Of a DNA stretch of 64,000 nt, positions 50,827 to 60,445 are shown piece by piece. The DNA comes from Mycolicibacterium sp. CH28 (GTDB lineage: Bacteria; Actinomycetota; Actinomycetes; Mycobacteriales; Mycobacteriaceae). A program made the translations under genes and the position numbers. The stretch lies in the NCBI RefSeq assembly GCF_004745805.1, contig NZ_SRLQ01000013.1:117340-181339 (forward strand). The letters run 5' to 3'. A model generated the notes under the pieces. The model was not told where the DNA came from, searched no databases, and worked only from the letters and a program-made list of their open reading frames with translations. Position 1 is the first letter of the stretch. Each line of letters opens with the position of its first letter.

Positions 50827-51567
50827 ATGTCGTTGCTGGCCGGCCGGACCGCAGTCATCACCGGTGCAGCGCAAGGCCTGGGTCTTGCGATCGCGGAACA
50901 GTTCATCGCCGAGGGCGCGCGCGTCGTGCTCGGTGACCTCAACCTCGAGGCCGCCCAGGCCGCCGCTGACACGCTCGGTGGCGCCGACGTCGCCCGCGCG
51001 GTGCGCTGCAACGTCACCACCTACGCCGACATCGAGGCGTTGGTCGACGCCGCAGTCGACGGATTCGGGGGCTTCGACATCATGGTGAACAACGCCGGCA
51101 TCACCCGCGACGCCACCCTGCGCAAGATGACCGAAGAGGATTTCGACCAGGTGATCTCGGTGCACCTGAAGGGCACCTGGAACGGCCTGAAGAAGGCCGC
51201 GTCGATCATGCGGGAGCAGAAGAGCGGTGCGATCGTCAACATGTCGTCGATATCCGGCAAGGTCGGCATGATCGGGCAGACCAACTACTCGGCGGCCAAG
51301 GCCGGCATCGTCGGTATGACGAAGGCCGCCGCCAAGGAGCTCGCCCACCTCGGCGTGCGAGTCAATGCCATCCAGCCCGGCCTGATCCGCTCGGCGATGA
51401 CGGAGGCCATGCCGCAACGCATTTGGGACTCGAAGGTTGCCGAGGTGCCCATGGGCCGCGCCGGCGAACCCGCCGAGGTCGCCAAGGTGGCGCTGTTCCT
51501 GGCCTGTGACCTTTCGTCGTACATGACCGGAACGGTCCTGGAAGTCACCGGCGGGCGGCACTTGTGA
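50827..51567 (+). CDS. FabG-like SDR oxidoreductase (3-hydroxyacyl-CoA dehydrogenase/ketoreductase type)
   Basis: A 246-residue SDR. TGAAQGLG, NNAG, the Ser in NMSSISG and YSAAK are in place; the ending is LEVTGGRHL. It likely interconverts a 3-hydroxyacyl and a 3-oxoacyl thioester, as it overlaps the thiolase gene by ATGA-like 4 bp (51564-51567). The ATG follows AGGAGATC. Confidence 0.9.
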   Translation: MSLLAGRTAVITGAAQGLGLAIAEQFIAEGARVVLGDLNLEAAQAAADTLGGADVARAVRCNVTTYADIEALVDAAVDGFGGFDIMVNNAGITRDATLRKMTEEDFDQVISVHLKGTWNGLKKAASIMREQKSGAIVNMSSISGKVGMIGQTNYSAAKAGIVGMTKAAAKELAHLGVRVNAIQPGLIRSAMTEAMPQRIWDSKVAEVPMGRAGEPAEVAKVALFLACDLSSYMTGTVLEVTGGRHL

Positions 51568-52781
51568 TCCGTAGAGCGGTCATCTGTGAGCCGGTCCGCA
51601 CACCGATCGGGCGTTACGGCGGCATGCTCGGCTCGCTGACGGCTGTCGACCTCGGCGTGGCAGCGCTAACAGGTCTGCTGGCGCGCACCGGGGTGATGCC
51701 GGAGGCCGTCGAGGATGTGATCCTCGGGCATTGCTATCCCAACGGTGAAGCGCCGGCGATCGGCCGTGTCGTGGCGCTGGACGCCGGCCTGCCTGTGACG
51801 GTGCCGGGTATGCAGGTGGACCGGCGCTGCGGGTCTGGTCTGCAGGCGGTCATCCAGGCGTGCCTGCACGTCGCCGCCGGTGACAACGATCTGGTCGTCG
51901 CCGGTGGTGCGGAGAGCATGAGCAACGTCGCCTTCTACTCCACTGACATGCGTTGGGGTGGCGGGCGGACCGGGGTGCAGGTCCACGACGGCCTGGTGCG
52001 CGGACGGACAACGGCCGGTGGCAAGCACTACCCGGTGCCGGGCGGAATGCTGGAGACCGCCGAGAACCTCCGCCGCCAGTACGGCATCGCCCGCCAGGAG
52101 CAGGACGAACTCGCGGTTGCCTCGCATCAGCGTGCGGTCGCCGCCCAGCGGAGCGGCATCTTCGCCGAGGAGATCATCCCCGTTGCCGTCGCCAACCGCA
52201 GCGGCGAGCAGGTGATCGACACCGACGAGCACCCGCGTGCCGATACGACGGTGGAATCCTTATCGAAGCTGAAACCGGTTCTGCTCCAACAAGACCCGGA
52301 TGCCACCGTCACCGCGGGAAACTCCAGCGGGCAGAACGACGCCGCGTCGATGTGTATCGTCACGACCGAGGAGAAAGCCGCAGAGCTGGGACTGACTCCG
52401 CTGGTGCGGTTGGTGTCGTGGGGCTGTGCCGGGGTGGGCCCCGATGTGATGGGCATCGGCCCGGTCCCGGCCACCGAGGCCGCCTTGCGCAAAGCCGGAT
52501 TGCAGCTGACCGACATCGACGTCATCGAGCTCAATGAGGCCTTCGCCGCCCAGGCCCTGGCGGTCATGCGGGAGTGGAAGTTCACCGACGCCGACAAGGA
52601 GCGCACCAACATCCATGGTTCCGGCATCTCGCTGGGGCATCCGGTAGGCGCCACCGGCGGACGGATGCTCGCGACCCTGGCCCGTGAGTTGCACCGGCGC
52701 GAAGCCCGCTACGGGCTGGAGACCATGTGCATCGGCGGTGGCCAGGGATTGGCCGCCGTCTTCGAGAGGATCACCGCGTGA
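51564..52781 (+). CDS. Acetyl-CoA acetyltransferase (thiolase)
   Basis: A 405-residue degradative-type thiolase that cleaves a 3-oxoacyl-CoA. The nucleophile Cys89 (DRRCGSGLQAV), the GHPVGATGGRM motif with the catalytic His and the C-terminal CIGGGQG with the second Cys are all visible. It is coupled to the SDR upstream and overlaps the following acyl-CoA dehydrogenase by 4 bp, so the three give a complete beta-oxidation-like set apart from a hydratase. Confidence 0.93.
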   Translation: MIRRAVICEPVRTPIGRYGGMLGSLTAVDLGVAALTGLLARTGVMPEAVEDVILGHCYPNGEAPAIGRVVALDAGLPVTVPGMQVDRRCGSGLQAVIQACLHVAAGDNDLVVAGGAESMSNVAFYSTDMRWGGGRTGVQVHDGLVRGRTTAGGKHYPVPGGMLETAENLRRQYGIARQEQDELAVASHQRAVAAQRSGIFAEEIIPVAVANRSGEQVIDTDEHPRADTTVESLSKLKPVLLQQDPDATVTAGNSSGQNDAASMCIVTTEEKAAELGLTPLVRLVSWGCAGVGPDVMGIGPVPATEAALRKAGLQLTDIDVIELNEAFAAQALAVMREWKFTDADKERTNIHGSGISLGHPVGATGGRMLATLARELHRREARYGLETMCIGGGQGLAAVFERITA

Positions 52782-53971
52782 CAAGACTCGCGCAGACGCT
52801 CGGGCTGACCGAGTTCCAGGCCGAAATAATCTCCACTGTCCGGCAATTCGTCGACAAGGAGATCATTCCCAACGCCCAGGAGCTCGAGCACGCTGACACC
52901 TATCCGCAGGGCATCGTCGATCAGATGCGGGAGATGGGTCTGTTCGGCCTGATGGTGCCCGAGGAGTACGGCGGCCTCGGCGAATCGCTGCTGACCTACG
53001 CGCTGTGCGTCGAGGAACTGGCCCGCGGCTGGATGAGCATCTCCGGGGTGATCAACACCCACTTCATCGTCGCCTACATGATTCGTCAGCACGGCACCGA
53101 CGAGCAGAAGCAGCGCTTCCTGCCGCGGATGGCGACCGGCGAGACCCGCGGAGCCTTCTCCATGTCGGAGCCCGAATTGGGGTCCGACGTCGCCGCCATT
53201 CGCACCCGAGCCCGCGATAACGGCGACGGCACCTACACCGTCGACGGCCAGAAGATGTGGCTGACGAACGGTGGCAGTTCGACACTCGTCGCAGCCCTGG
53301 TGCGCACCGATGAGGGCGCCGACAAGCCGCACCGCAACCTGACGGCGTTCCTGATCGAAAAGCCCTCAGGCTTCGGCGAAGTCGCCCCGGGTCTGACCAT
53401 CCCGGGCAAGATCGACAAGCTTGGGTACAAGGGCATCGATACCACCGAGCTGATCTTCGACGGCTACGTCACCGGCGCCGACAATGTGCTCGGCGCCAAG
53501 CCCGGACAGGGCTTCTTCCAGATGATGGACGGCGTCGAGGTCGGCCGCGTCAACGTGGCCGCGCGCGCCTGCGGTGTCGGCATCCGCGCGTTCGAGTTGG
53601 CTGTCCGCTACGCCCAGCAGCGCAGTACCTTTGGCAAGCCGATCGCCGAACACCAGGCCATCGCGTTCCAGCTGGCCGAGATGGCCACCAAAGTCGAAGC
53701 CGCACATCTGATGATGGTCAATGCCGCACGGCTGAAGGACTCCGGGGAACGCAACGACGTCGCGGCAGGAATGGCCAAGTACCTGGCGAGCGAATTCTGC
53801 TCGGAGGTCACCCAGCAGAGCTTCCGCATCCACGGCGGGTACGGCTACTCCAAGGAGTACGAGATCGAACGGCTGATGCGTGACGCGCCGTTCCTGCTGA
53901 TCGGCGAGGGCACCAGCGAGATCCAGAAGAACATCATCAGCAAGCGGCTGCTGGCCGACTACCGGATCTGA
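52778..53971 (+). CDS. Acyl-CoA dehydrogenase
   Basis: A 397-residue flavoprotein. GAFSMSEPELGSDVA, MWLTNGG, YAQQRSTFGKPIAEHQAI and LLIGEGTSEIQKNI (catalytic Glu in GEGT) are clear. The GTG at 52778 overlaps the thiolase stop; the frame upstream is thiolase sequence. Confidence 0.93.
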   Translation: MTRLAQTLGLTEFQAEIISTVRQFVDKEIIPNAQELEHADTYPQGIVDQMREMGLFGLMVPEEYGGLGESLLTYALCVEELARGWMSISGVINTHFIVAYMIRQHGTDEQKQRFLPRMATGETRGAFSMSEPELGSDVAAIRTRARDNGDGTYTVDGQKMWLTNGGSSTLVAALVRTDEGADKPHRNLTAFLIEKPSGFGEVAPGLTIPGKIDKLGYKGIDTTELIFDGYVTGADNVLGAKPGQGFFQMMDGVEVGRVNVAARACGVGIRAFELAVRYAQQRSTFGKPIAEHQAIAFQLAEMATKVEAAHLMMVNAARLKDSGERNDVAAGMAKYLASEFCSEVTQQSFRIHGGYGYSKEYEIERLMRDAPFLLIGEGTSEIQKNIISKRLLADYRI

Positions 53972-53973
53972 CG

Positions 53974-54663
53974 ATGAGTGCCCCGGACTTCGCTCCCCGG
54001 CCGCAGCTTGCCGAGGACGTCGCGCGCTTCGTCCGCAAGCGCATCTTCGACGGCACCTACGCTGCCGGCGAGTACATCCGCCTGGACCAGCTGGCCGCCG
54101 AGCTCGGGATCAGCGTGACGCCGGTGCGTGAGGCGCTGTTCGAACTGCGCGGGGAAGGGTTGCTTGATCAGCTGCCGCGACGCGGCTTCGTGGTGCTGCC
54201 GTTCACCGACCGCGATATCACCGACGTGTCGAATCTGCAGGCGCACGTCGGAGGTGAGCTGGCTGCGCGGGCTGCGCTGAACATGACAGCCGAGCAGCTG
54301 CAGGCGTTGTCGGCGATCCACGGCGAGTTGATCGCGGCCTACGGCGCCGATGATGCCGACCGCGCGGTGCGGCTCAACCACGAATTCCACCGAGCCATCA
54401 ACGTCGCCGCGGACTCCCCGAAGCTGGCGCAGCTGATGTCGCAGATCACCCGGTACGCGCCGGAATCGGTGTTCCCGACGATCGAGGGCTGGCCCACCAA
54501 GTCGATCGCCGACCACGAACGCATCCTGGCCGCGCTCACCGCCCACGACGCGGATCGGGCCCGCTCGGCGATGGCCGACCATCTGGCGGCCGGGGCCACG
54601 CCGCTGCTCGAACACCTGGTGCGCCAGGGCGTGGCGCAGCGGGTTGCTCACCGCGGCGACTGA
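53974..54663 (+). CDS. GntR-family regulator with FCD domain
   Basis: A 229-residue regulator. The winged helix (about 8-75) contains LDQLAAELGISVTPVREAL, and the FCD effector domain (~85-215) contains NHEFHRAIN and DHERILAAL with metal-binding-type His. It sits 2 bp after the last dehydrogenase, so it is probably autoregulated with the operon, perhaps through the palindromes at 50767-50796. Confidence 0.92.
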   Translation: MSAPDFAPRPQLAEDVARFVRKRIFDGTYAAGEYIRLDQLAAELGISVTPVREALFELRGEGLLDQLPRRGFVVLPFTDRDITDVSNLQAHVGGELAARAALNMTAEQLQALSAIHGELIAAYGADDADRAVRLNHEFHRAINVAADSPKLAQLMSQITRYAPESVFPTIEGWPTKSIADHERILAALTAHDADRARSAMADHLAAGATPLLEHLVRQGVAQRVAHRGD

Positions 54664-54668
54664 TCGGC

Positions 54669-55292
54669 TCAGACCACGGAGTACCCGGGCGGCAATGGTG
54701 CGCGCCCGGTCAAGGCCAGTAGCACCGTCGCGGCGTCGCCGCGCGGGCCGGCGATCCCGACAGCCAAGTCGAGTGCACTCTGCGCGACGTCGGCCGGCAG
54801 CGTGTCGGGTTGCCCGATCGCCTGGGCGAGATCGGCGCTGTGCACTGCCAATTCGAAGATCCGGGTGGGCAGGTAGTCCGACAAGCGCATGCCACCGACG
54901 ATGGTGTGGATCAGCGGGTTGCCCACCGAAACCAGCACGGTGACCGCGCGATCACGCAATTCGCGGATCGTGTCGAGCGGCTGGTCACCGAGCGCGAGCG
55001 CCGCCTGCTCGGCACGAACCCGGATGACCTCGGGATCGGTGAAGGTCGCCGTCGCACGGTAGTACTCAGCGGCGCTGCGGATCTGTCGTTCGTCCGCGGG
55101 CCGGGCCGAGTATTCGATGACGGTGACGAACGAGCGGCTGATATGACCAACCAGCATTCGAACCGTCCAGGTCCCAAGCGCGGGCGTCTCCCACCCATCC
55201 GGTGGGACCTGGGCTACCAGCGACACCGCATGGTCGCCGGCCCTGCGAAAGATGTCCACTTGGTTGTCGAGCGGGTCGCTGGTTGTCGCCAT
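54669..55292 (-). CDS. DinB-like / mycothiol-dependent maleylpyruvate isomerase N-terminal family protein
   Basis: A 207-residue protein of the actinobacterial DinB/maleylpyruvate isomerase N-terminal type. TWTVRMLVGHISRSF, and later RIFELAVHSADLAQAIG, supply the His residues that bind the metal in this family. Members often are mycothiol-dependent transferases or isomerases. It is convergent with the GntR gene, with 5 bp between the ends. Confidence 0.8.
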   Translation of the reverse strand: MATTSDPLDNQVDIFRRAGDHAVSLVAQVPPDGWETPALGTWTVRMLVGHISRSFVTVIEYSARPADERQIRSAAEYYRATATFTDPEVIRVRAEQAALALGDQPLDTIRELRDRAVTVLVSVGNPLIHTIVGGMRLSDYLPTRIFELAVHSADLAQAIGQPDTLPADVAQSALDLAVGIAGPRGDAATVLLALTGRAPLPPGYSVV

Positions 55293-55625
55293 GGCCTAGA
55301 TTCCACCGGATATCGCTGACGGGGTAAAGAGCCAGACCCGGCGAACTGGCCACCGCGCCGTTGTCTCGCTCGGTGGAAGCGGAGACCGAACGGTTCTCGG
55401 CGGAGTTGTAGATTGCTGCTCTGTCGACTCGATGAGGAGCTGGATGAGCCGAACCGCACGTGAGGTCGGCTAAGCGTGCGTGCTCACCCACGAGCAGGCA
55501 GTGCAACGCCCCGCCGATACCTGGGAGATGTTCTCCGCCATTCGCTTCGAGCTGAGCCTGGTCGTCGCCGGCGGTGGCCGGATCACCGAGGTCTGGAACT
55601 GCGGCTACAAGCAAGGAGTCTGGCA
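55293..55625 (+). other. 333-bp region with a short open frame of unknown nature
   Basis: Near the right end the plus strand could encode DTWEMFSAIRFELSLVVAGG and ITEVWNCGYKQGVWQ before a stop at 55627-55629. It might be the tail of a decayed gene. I could not recognise a family and see no start or ribosome site for it. Confidence 0.3.
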
Positions 55626-56684
55626 GTGAGCGACATGGGGATAAGTCAGCGCGTACTCGACGAGTTTGGCTACTACCTGCTCGCGGGCGCCGGCGGGGAG
55701 GGGCCGGCGGCGCTGATGGGCGAGGCCCGCCGCGGCGAAGAACTCGGCTTCGGTACCGCGTTCATCTCCGAGCGGTGGAACCTCAAGGAAGCGTCCTCAC
55801 TTGTCGGCGCGGCGTGCGCTGTGACCAGCAGAATGCAGATCGCCACGGCGGCAACCAATCACAACACCCGGCACCCCTTGATCACCGGTTCGTGGGCCAC
55901 CACCATGCACCGGCTCTCCGGCGGCCGGTTCACCCTGGGCATCGGGCGTGGCATCGCCGCGATTTACTCGGCGTTCGGCGTGCCGGCCGTCACCACCGCC
56001 CAGATGGAGGATTTCGCTCAGGTCATGCGCCGGCTGTGGCACGGCGAGTTGATCTTCAACCACGACGGACCCATGGGGAAGTATCCGATTCTGTTCCTGG
56101 ACCCGGACTTCGACGAGGACATCAGGCTGGCTCTGGTGGCGTTCGGCCCCAACACCCTCAAGCTGGGCGGGCGGGTGTTCGATGACGTCATCCTGCACAC
56201 CTACTTCGCCCCGGAGACATTGCAGCGCTGCGTCAAGACGGTCAAGGACGCCGCCGAGCAGGCCGGGCGTGACCCCGACAGTGTCCGGGTGTGGTCGTGC
56301 TTCGCGACGGTTGGTGATCATCTTCCCGAAGAGCTGCGGCTGAAGAAGACGGTCGCCCGGCTGGCGACCTACCTGCAGGGCTACGGAGATCTGATGGTCA
56401 CCACGAATGGCTGGGATCCTGCTGTGCTGGAACGTTTCCGCGCGGATTCTGTGGTTCAGTCAGTGGGGGGCGGTATCGACCACAAGGCCACTGCCGAGCA
56501 GATCGAGCACATCGCCACGTTGATTCCGGACGAATGGCTGGAGCCGTCGGCGACCGGGTCGGCGCAGCAGTGTGCCGAACGGATCCGCAAGGAATTAGCC
56601 TACGGTGCCGACGCATTGATCATGCACGGCGCAACACCGGACGAGCTCGAGCCGATCGTGGCGGCCTACCGGGCTACGGAGTGA
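55626..56684 (+). CDS. LLM-class F420-dependent oxidoreductase (TIGR03857-like)
   Basis: A 352-residue luciferase-like protein. FGYYLLAGAGGEGP, LGFGTAFISERWNLKEAS and GGRFTLGIGRGIA are motifs I associate with one actinobacterial F420 subfamily. The substrate is unknown. The GTG at 55626 follows AAGGAG; an ATG 9 bp downstream is also possible. The 3' end overlaps the convergent carboxylase gene by 11 bp. Confidence 0.87.
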   Translation: MSDMGISQRVLDEFGYYLLAGAGGEGPAALMGEARRGEELGFGTAFISERWNLKEASSLVGAACAVTSRMQIATAATNHNTRHPLITGSWATTMHRLSGGRFTLGIGRGIAAIYSAFGVPAVTTAQMEDFAQVMRRLWHGELIFNHDGPMGKYPILFLDPDFDEDIRLALVAFGPNTLKLGGRVFDDVILHTYFAPETLQRCVKTVKDAAEQAGRDPDSVRVWSCFATVGDHLPEELRLKKTVARLATYLQGYGDLMVTTNGWDPAVLERFRADSVVQSVGGGIDHKATAEQIEHIATLIPDEWLEPSATGSAQQCAERIRKELAYGADALIMHGATPDELEPIVAAYRATE

Positions 56685-58173
56685 TGACGGTGCGCGCTAC
56701 CGGCTCGGCGGGTTCCTGCCTGCTGTAGATGCCGCGCTGGAGTGCCAGCACCAGGGCATTTCGTGTCTCCTCCGGAGAGATCAGTTCGTCGAAGCCGAGG
56801 GTGCTTGCCGAGCGGAACGAGGCGTCGAGTTCCATGTTCGTCAGGGTCTCGGCGACGTCGTCGTCGACGTGCGAGGCGTGGCTCAGGGCCGCCGCGCTCA
56901 TCGCCCCCATGGTGGCGCCCGGGTAGGCGAATGTCGCGATCTGGTTGTCGAATCCGAGCATCGACATCACCATGGAGCCGAACCCGTACGCCTTCCTCAG
57001 CGTCACATGGAGTTTCAGGGTGGTGGCGGCGGTCTGGGCCGCGAACATGCGCGCGCCGCTGCGCAGCACACCGCTACGTTCCGACTGGCTGCCCGGAAGC
57101 ATGCCCGGGTTGTCGGCCAAGAACACGATCGGCAGGTGGAACGAGTCGGCCACCGTGATGAAATGCGCTGCCTTGTCGGCGGCGTCGGCGTCGATGGACC
57201 CGGCAAGCCTGGTGGGTTGGTTGGCGACGACGGCGACGGGATAGCCACCGAGGTGAGCGAGCGCGCAGATGATCGCCGCACCGAACTTCGGCTGGACCTC
57301 CAGCCAGTCCGCTTCGTCGAAGACGATGTCCACGACGGCACGCATGTCGTAGCCGCGCCGGTTGTCGCGGGAGACGACATCCAGCAGTTCCGGGGTCGGG
57401 CGAAGGCTCGCGGCTTCGTCGAGCAGCCTGGTCGGGGGATAGGACCACGCACTGGACGGGAAGTAGGACAGGTAGCGCCGGATCTCGTCGAGCACGGCCT
57501 CGTCGGTGTCGGCGACGTTGTGGATCACCCCGCTCCGCAACGCGATCTCGGGACCGCCGAGTTCCTCTTTCGAGATGTCTTCGCCGGTGGACTCTTTCAC
57601 CACCGGCGGTCCGGCGGTGAATATCGCACCGCGGCTGCTCATGATCGAGAAATCGCACACCGGTGCCACGAGTGCGCCGTGGCCGGCCGACGGCCCCAGA
57701 ACAGCCGCCACGGTGGGGACCTTGCCCGAACACCGCGTCTGGGCGATCAGGTCAACCGGGGAGCGGCCGTGTTGTTCACCGGTCGCGGCCCGGAACCCGG
57801 CTCCCTCCAAGAGCATTACCAGGGGGATCTTGTTCCGCAGCGCGAGCTCGGCAAGTCGGTAACGCTTGGCGTTGCCGCCCGGCCCGATGGTCCCGGCGAG
57901 TGTGGTGAAGTCCTCCGCGCCGATCATGACCGGCGTTCCGTCGATACGGCCGGACCCGGCGACCAGTCCGTCGGCCGCGATATCGCCGCCGACCAGGGTG
58001 CCGAACTCCTGGAAGGTTCCCGCGTCGAGAAGGTGGTCGATCCGGGCGCGGGCGTCGAGCTTTCCCTTGCTGTGGTGGTTGGCCAGACGGTCCGCTCCGC
58101 CCATGGCGTGTGCGTGCTGGCGCCGGCGATCGAGGTCGTGGAGCGTTTCCTGCCAGCCTTGCGCATAGCTCAT
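56674..58173 (-). CDS. Acyl-CoA carboxylase, carboxyltransferase (beta) subunit
   Basis: A 499-residue carboxyltransferase. The first half has MGGADRLANHHSKGKLDARA, the second half PGMLPGSQSERSGVLRSGAR and MGAMSAAALSHAS; GPSAGHGALVAPV is the oxyanion-type loop. It transfers CO2 from a biotin carrier to an acyl-CoA. No alpha (biotin carboxylase) subunit is in the window, so it must use one made elsewhere. Only 62 bp separate it from the divergent LLM gene. Confidence 0.9.
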   Translation of the reverse strand: MSYAQGWQETLHDLDRRRQHAHAMGGADRLANHHSKGKLDARARIDHLLDAGTFQEFGTLVGGDIAADGLVAGSGRIDGTPVMIGAEDFTTLAGTIGPGGNAKRYRLAELALRNKIPLVMLLEGAGFRAATGEQHGRSPVDLIAQTRCSGKVPTVAAVLGPSAGHGALVAPVCDFSIMSSRGAIFTAGPPVVKESTGEDISKEELGGPEIALRSGVIHNVADTDEAVLDEIRRYLSYFPSSAWSYPPTRLLDEAASLRPTPELLDVVSRDNRRGYDMRAVVDIVFDEADWLEVQPKFGAAIICALAHLGGYPVAVVANQPTRLAGSIDADAADKAAHFITVADSFHLPIVFLADNPGMLPGSQSERSGVLRSGARMFAAQTAATTLKLHVTLRKAYGFGSMVMSMLGFDNQIATFAYPGATMGAMSAAALSHASHVDDDVAETLTNMELDASFRSASTLGFDELISPEETRNALVLALQRGIYSRQEPAEPVARTVITP

Positions 58174-58235
58174 CGACGTGTCCTAACCGTGGCGGCATTG
58201 ACCGTACTGAATTGCTTACTGTAGCCTCTGCCGCC

Positions 58236-59264
58236 ATGCGTGAGGTCGGCAAACTCAAGGTCGACCGAGGGATCATGAGCAGGCTCGCCGGGGTCGCCGG
58301 CGCGGCCCGCGAGGCCGAGCGGCTCGGGTACGACGGCTGCTGGACCGCAGAGATCAACCACGACCCGTTCCTTCCGCTGACGCTGGCCGCGGAGCACACC
58401 ACGAACGTCGAGATCGGGACCTCCATCGCGGTGGCATTCGCCCGAAACCCTATGACGGTGGCCAACGTTGGCTGGGATCTGCAGGAGTACTCACAGGGTC
58501 GGATGCTGCTGGGGCTGGGCACCCAGATCAAGCCGCACATCGAGAAGCGGTTCAGCATGCCCTGGAGCCATCCGGTGCAACGGATGGGGGAGTTCGTGGT
58601 CGCCCTGCGAGCGATCTGGGACTGTTGGCACGACGGCACCAAGCTCAGCTTCGACGGCGACTTCTACAGCCATCGGCTCATGACCCCGATGTTCACCCCC
58701 GAACCGCAGCCATTTGGCTCGCCGAAAGTCTTCATCGCCGCGGTCGGCGAGCTGATGACAGAGAAATGCGGTGAGGTCGCCGACGGCCTGATTGCGCACG
58801 CCTTCACCACCACGCGGTATCTCGACGAGGTGACCTTGCCGGCGCTGAGCCGGGGGATGGCCAAATCTGGCCGCCCGCGTGATGAATTCCAGGTGATGGC
58901 ACCGGTGTTCGTGGTCACCGGCAGTGAGGAGCCGGAGCTCGCGGCTGCCGCGGCCGGCGCCCGTAAGCAGATCGCCTTCTACGCCTCGACACCCGCCTAC
59001 CGCACGGTCCTGGAGCTGCACGGGTGGGGTGATCTGCAGACCGAGCTGCACCGCTTGTCGATCGAGGGCCAGTGGGACACCATGGCCACTCTGATCGATG
59101 ACGAGATCCTTGAGGCCTTCGCCGTTGTCGCACCGGTCGACCGATTGGCCGCCGCGTTGCGGACGAGATGCGACGGCGTCATCGACCGGGTCATGGTCAG
59201 ACTGCCCGCATCGGCTTCCGAGGCGACCGTCCGCGCGTTCCTTGACGAGGTGCGTGGCGGCTGA
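58236..59264 (+). CDS. LLM-class F420-dependent oxidoreductase (TIGR03617-like)
   Basis: A 342-residue luciferase-like protein, a paralog of the gene at 18623. Shared segments include GTSIAVAFARNPM, the LGLGTQIKPHIEKRF segment and ELHGWGDLQTEL. Both probably act on related substrates in different gene clusters. The ATG at 58236 is the first in the family-like reading (MREVGKLKVDRG). It is divergent from the carboxylase gene. Confidence 0.88.
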   Translation: MREVGKLKVDRGIMSRLAGVAGAAREAERLGYDGCWTAEINHDPFLPLTLAAEHTTNVEIGTSIAVAFARNPMTVANVGWDLQEYSQGRMLLGLGTQIKPHIEKRFSMPWSHPVQRMGEFVVALRAIWDCWHDGTKLSFDGDFYSHRLMTPMFTPEPQPFGSPKVFIAAVGELMTEKCGEVADGLIAHAFTTTRYLDEVTLPALSRGMAKSGRPRDEFQVMAPVFVVTGSEEPELAAAAAGARKQIAFYASTPAYRTVLELHGWGDLQTELHRLSIEGQWDTMATLIDDEILEAFAVVAPVDRLAAALRTRCDGVIDRVMVRLPASASEATVRAFLDEVRGG

Positions 59265-59284
59265 GTTCGGCTGCTGCCGTTGGG

Positions 59285-60439
59285 CTAGACGTGACGTGGT
59301 CCGGTTGCTGAGTGCAGTGGCTCAGCGTCTTGACAGCGGAAGTCCGGTGCCCAGTGGACTCCTGGGCGCACCGGCTGTAGCCATCCAGGTGCGCTGGCAA
59401 TGGTGCGTGGCATCGCCTGTAGGCACGCCGCGATGATTGCTGTATAGCCAGGCTCGGAGCTGGGGTCATCGGTGACGGAACGGGGCTTCTCATCGTCGAG
59501 TGAGTCCATGATCGAGATGCCCATCGCGACTGAGGGTGTGCCTTCGATGCGGACACCGTAGTAGTGCGTGGGGTCGTACTGTGCGGGCACCATGTGGTCG
59601 CGGCCAAGCATCCAGTTGACCTCCGCGGTGACTGCGGGTGAATGCTGACCTTGTCGGTATCCGTGCCACGTGTGCGTGAGTCGGCCGACCGTACCGGCAG
59701 CTACCGAAAGCGACCAGAACGTGAGGTCTACGGGTGCGGTGGCGTACTCGTGCGCCGGCTCGATACGGTCGAGTTCAATTCCGAGGCTGGTCGCCAAGCC
59801 ATACAGGTTCTGCAGGCAGTAGTTGTCAGTCATCTGTGCCAGCGCTGGGCTTGATTCCATGACGGACGGGTCCTTGCCGAACCCGATTACCGACAGTGTC
59901 TTGCTGTCGTAGTGGCTCATGTCCCAGTTCTCGTACATCAGCGCATGTCGGATGTCAGCGCAGATTCCGCTGAGCGCAGGCGCCATCCGATCAGCGATCC
60001 ACTCGGGGTGGATTCCGGTCGCGGTGAACGTCGCACCGCCGGCCTCGCCCGCGCCGTTGATGGCCGCGACGACGTCGTCAGGTGCGGATGTCCAAGCCAT
60101 GGCCTCGGGGTGATGGTAGGGGTGCACCGATACGACATTGCGGCCGGCGCGCAGGAACTGCTCGATCAGCGGAACATCTCCGTAACGACCGAAGTCGCGG
60201 GTGACATGCAGTACGACGTCTGCATTGATGGATAGGGCCTGCTCGAGGCTCGTCGTGGCGGCTACGCCGAGTCGGCGATCAATCCCTGCCAGGGTACCGG
60301 CATCCACGCCGTCTTTATCGGGTGAGTACGCCAGTAGTCCGACTAGTTCAAAGTCCGTGCGAGCTGCGATCTGGCGGATCGCCACCTTCCCCAGCCCGCC
60401 AGGACCCCACACTAGAACTCGAATTGGACTGTTGGACAT
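59285..60439 (-). CDS. Dihydrodipicolinate reductase-like NAD(P)-dependent oxidoreductase
   Basis: A 384-residue Rossmann protein. VLVWGPGGLGKVAIRQI at the N-terminus is the NAD(P) site, followed by HVTRDFGRYGDV and GTVGRLTHTWHG. It belongs to the group of dihydrodipicolinate reductase-like or 2,4-diaminopentanoate dehydrogenase-like proteins often found in actinobacterial terpenoid and steroid gene sets (recollection). The substrate is unknown. It follows the LysR gene by 6 bp, so it is probably co-transcribed with it. Confidence 0.75.
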   Translation of the reverse strand: MSNSPIRVLVWGPGGLGKVAIRQIAARTDFELVGLLAYSPDKDGVDAGTLAGIDRRLGVAATTSLEQALSINADVVLHVTRDFGRYGDVPLIEQFLRAGRNVVSVHPYHHPEAMAWTSAPDDVVAAINGAGEAGGATFTATGIHPEWIADRMAPALSGICADIRHALMYENWDMSHYDSKTLSVIGFGKDPSVMESSPALAQMTDNYCLQNLYGLATSLGIELDRIEPAHEYATAPVDLTFWSLSVAAGTVGRLTHTWHGYRQGQHSPAVTAEVNWMLGRDHMVPAQYDPTHYYGVRIEGTPSVAMGISIMDSLDDEKPRSVTDDPSSEPGYTAIIAACLQAMPRTIASAPGWLQPVRPGVHWAPDFRCQDAEPLHSATGPRHV

Positions 60440-60445
60440 ATTCGC

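Noticed and set aside
56869..58224. A 451-residue open frame on the plus strand
   Set aside because: Shadow of the carboxyltransferase gene; no domain and skewed composition.
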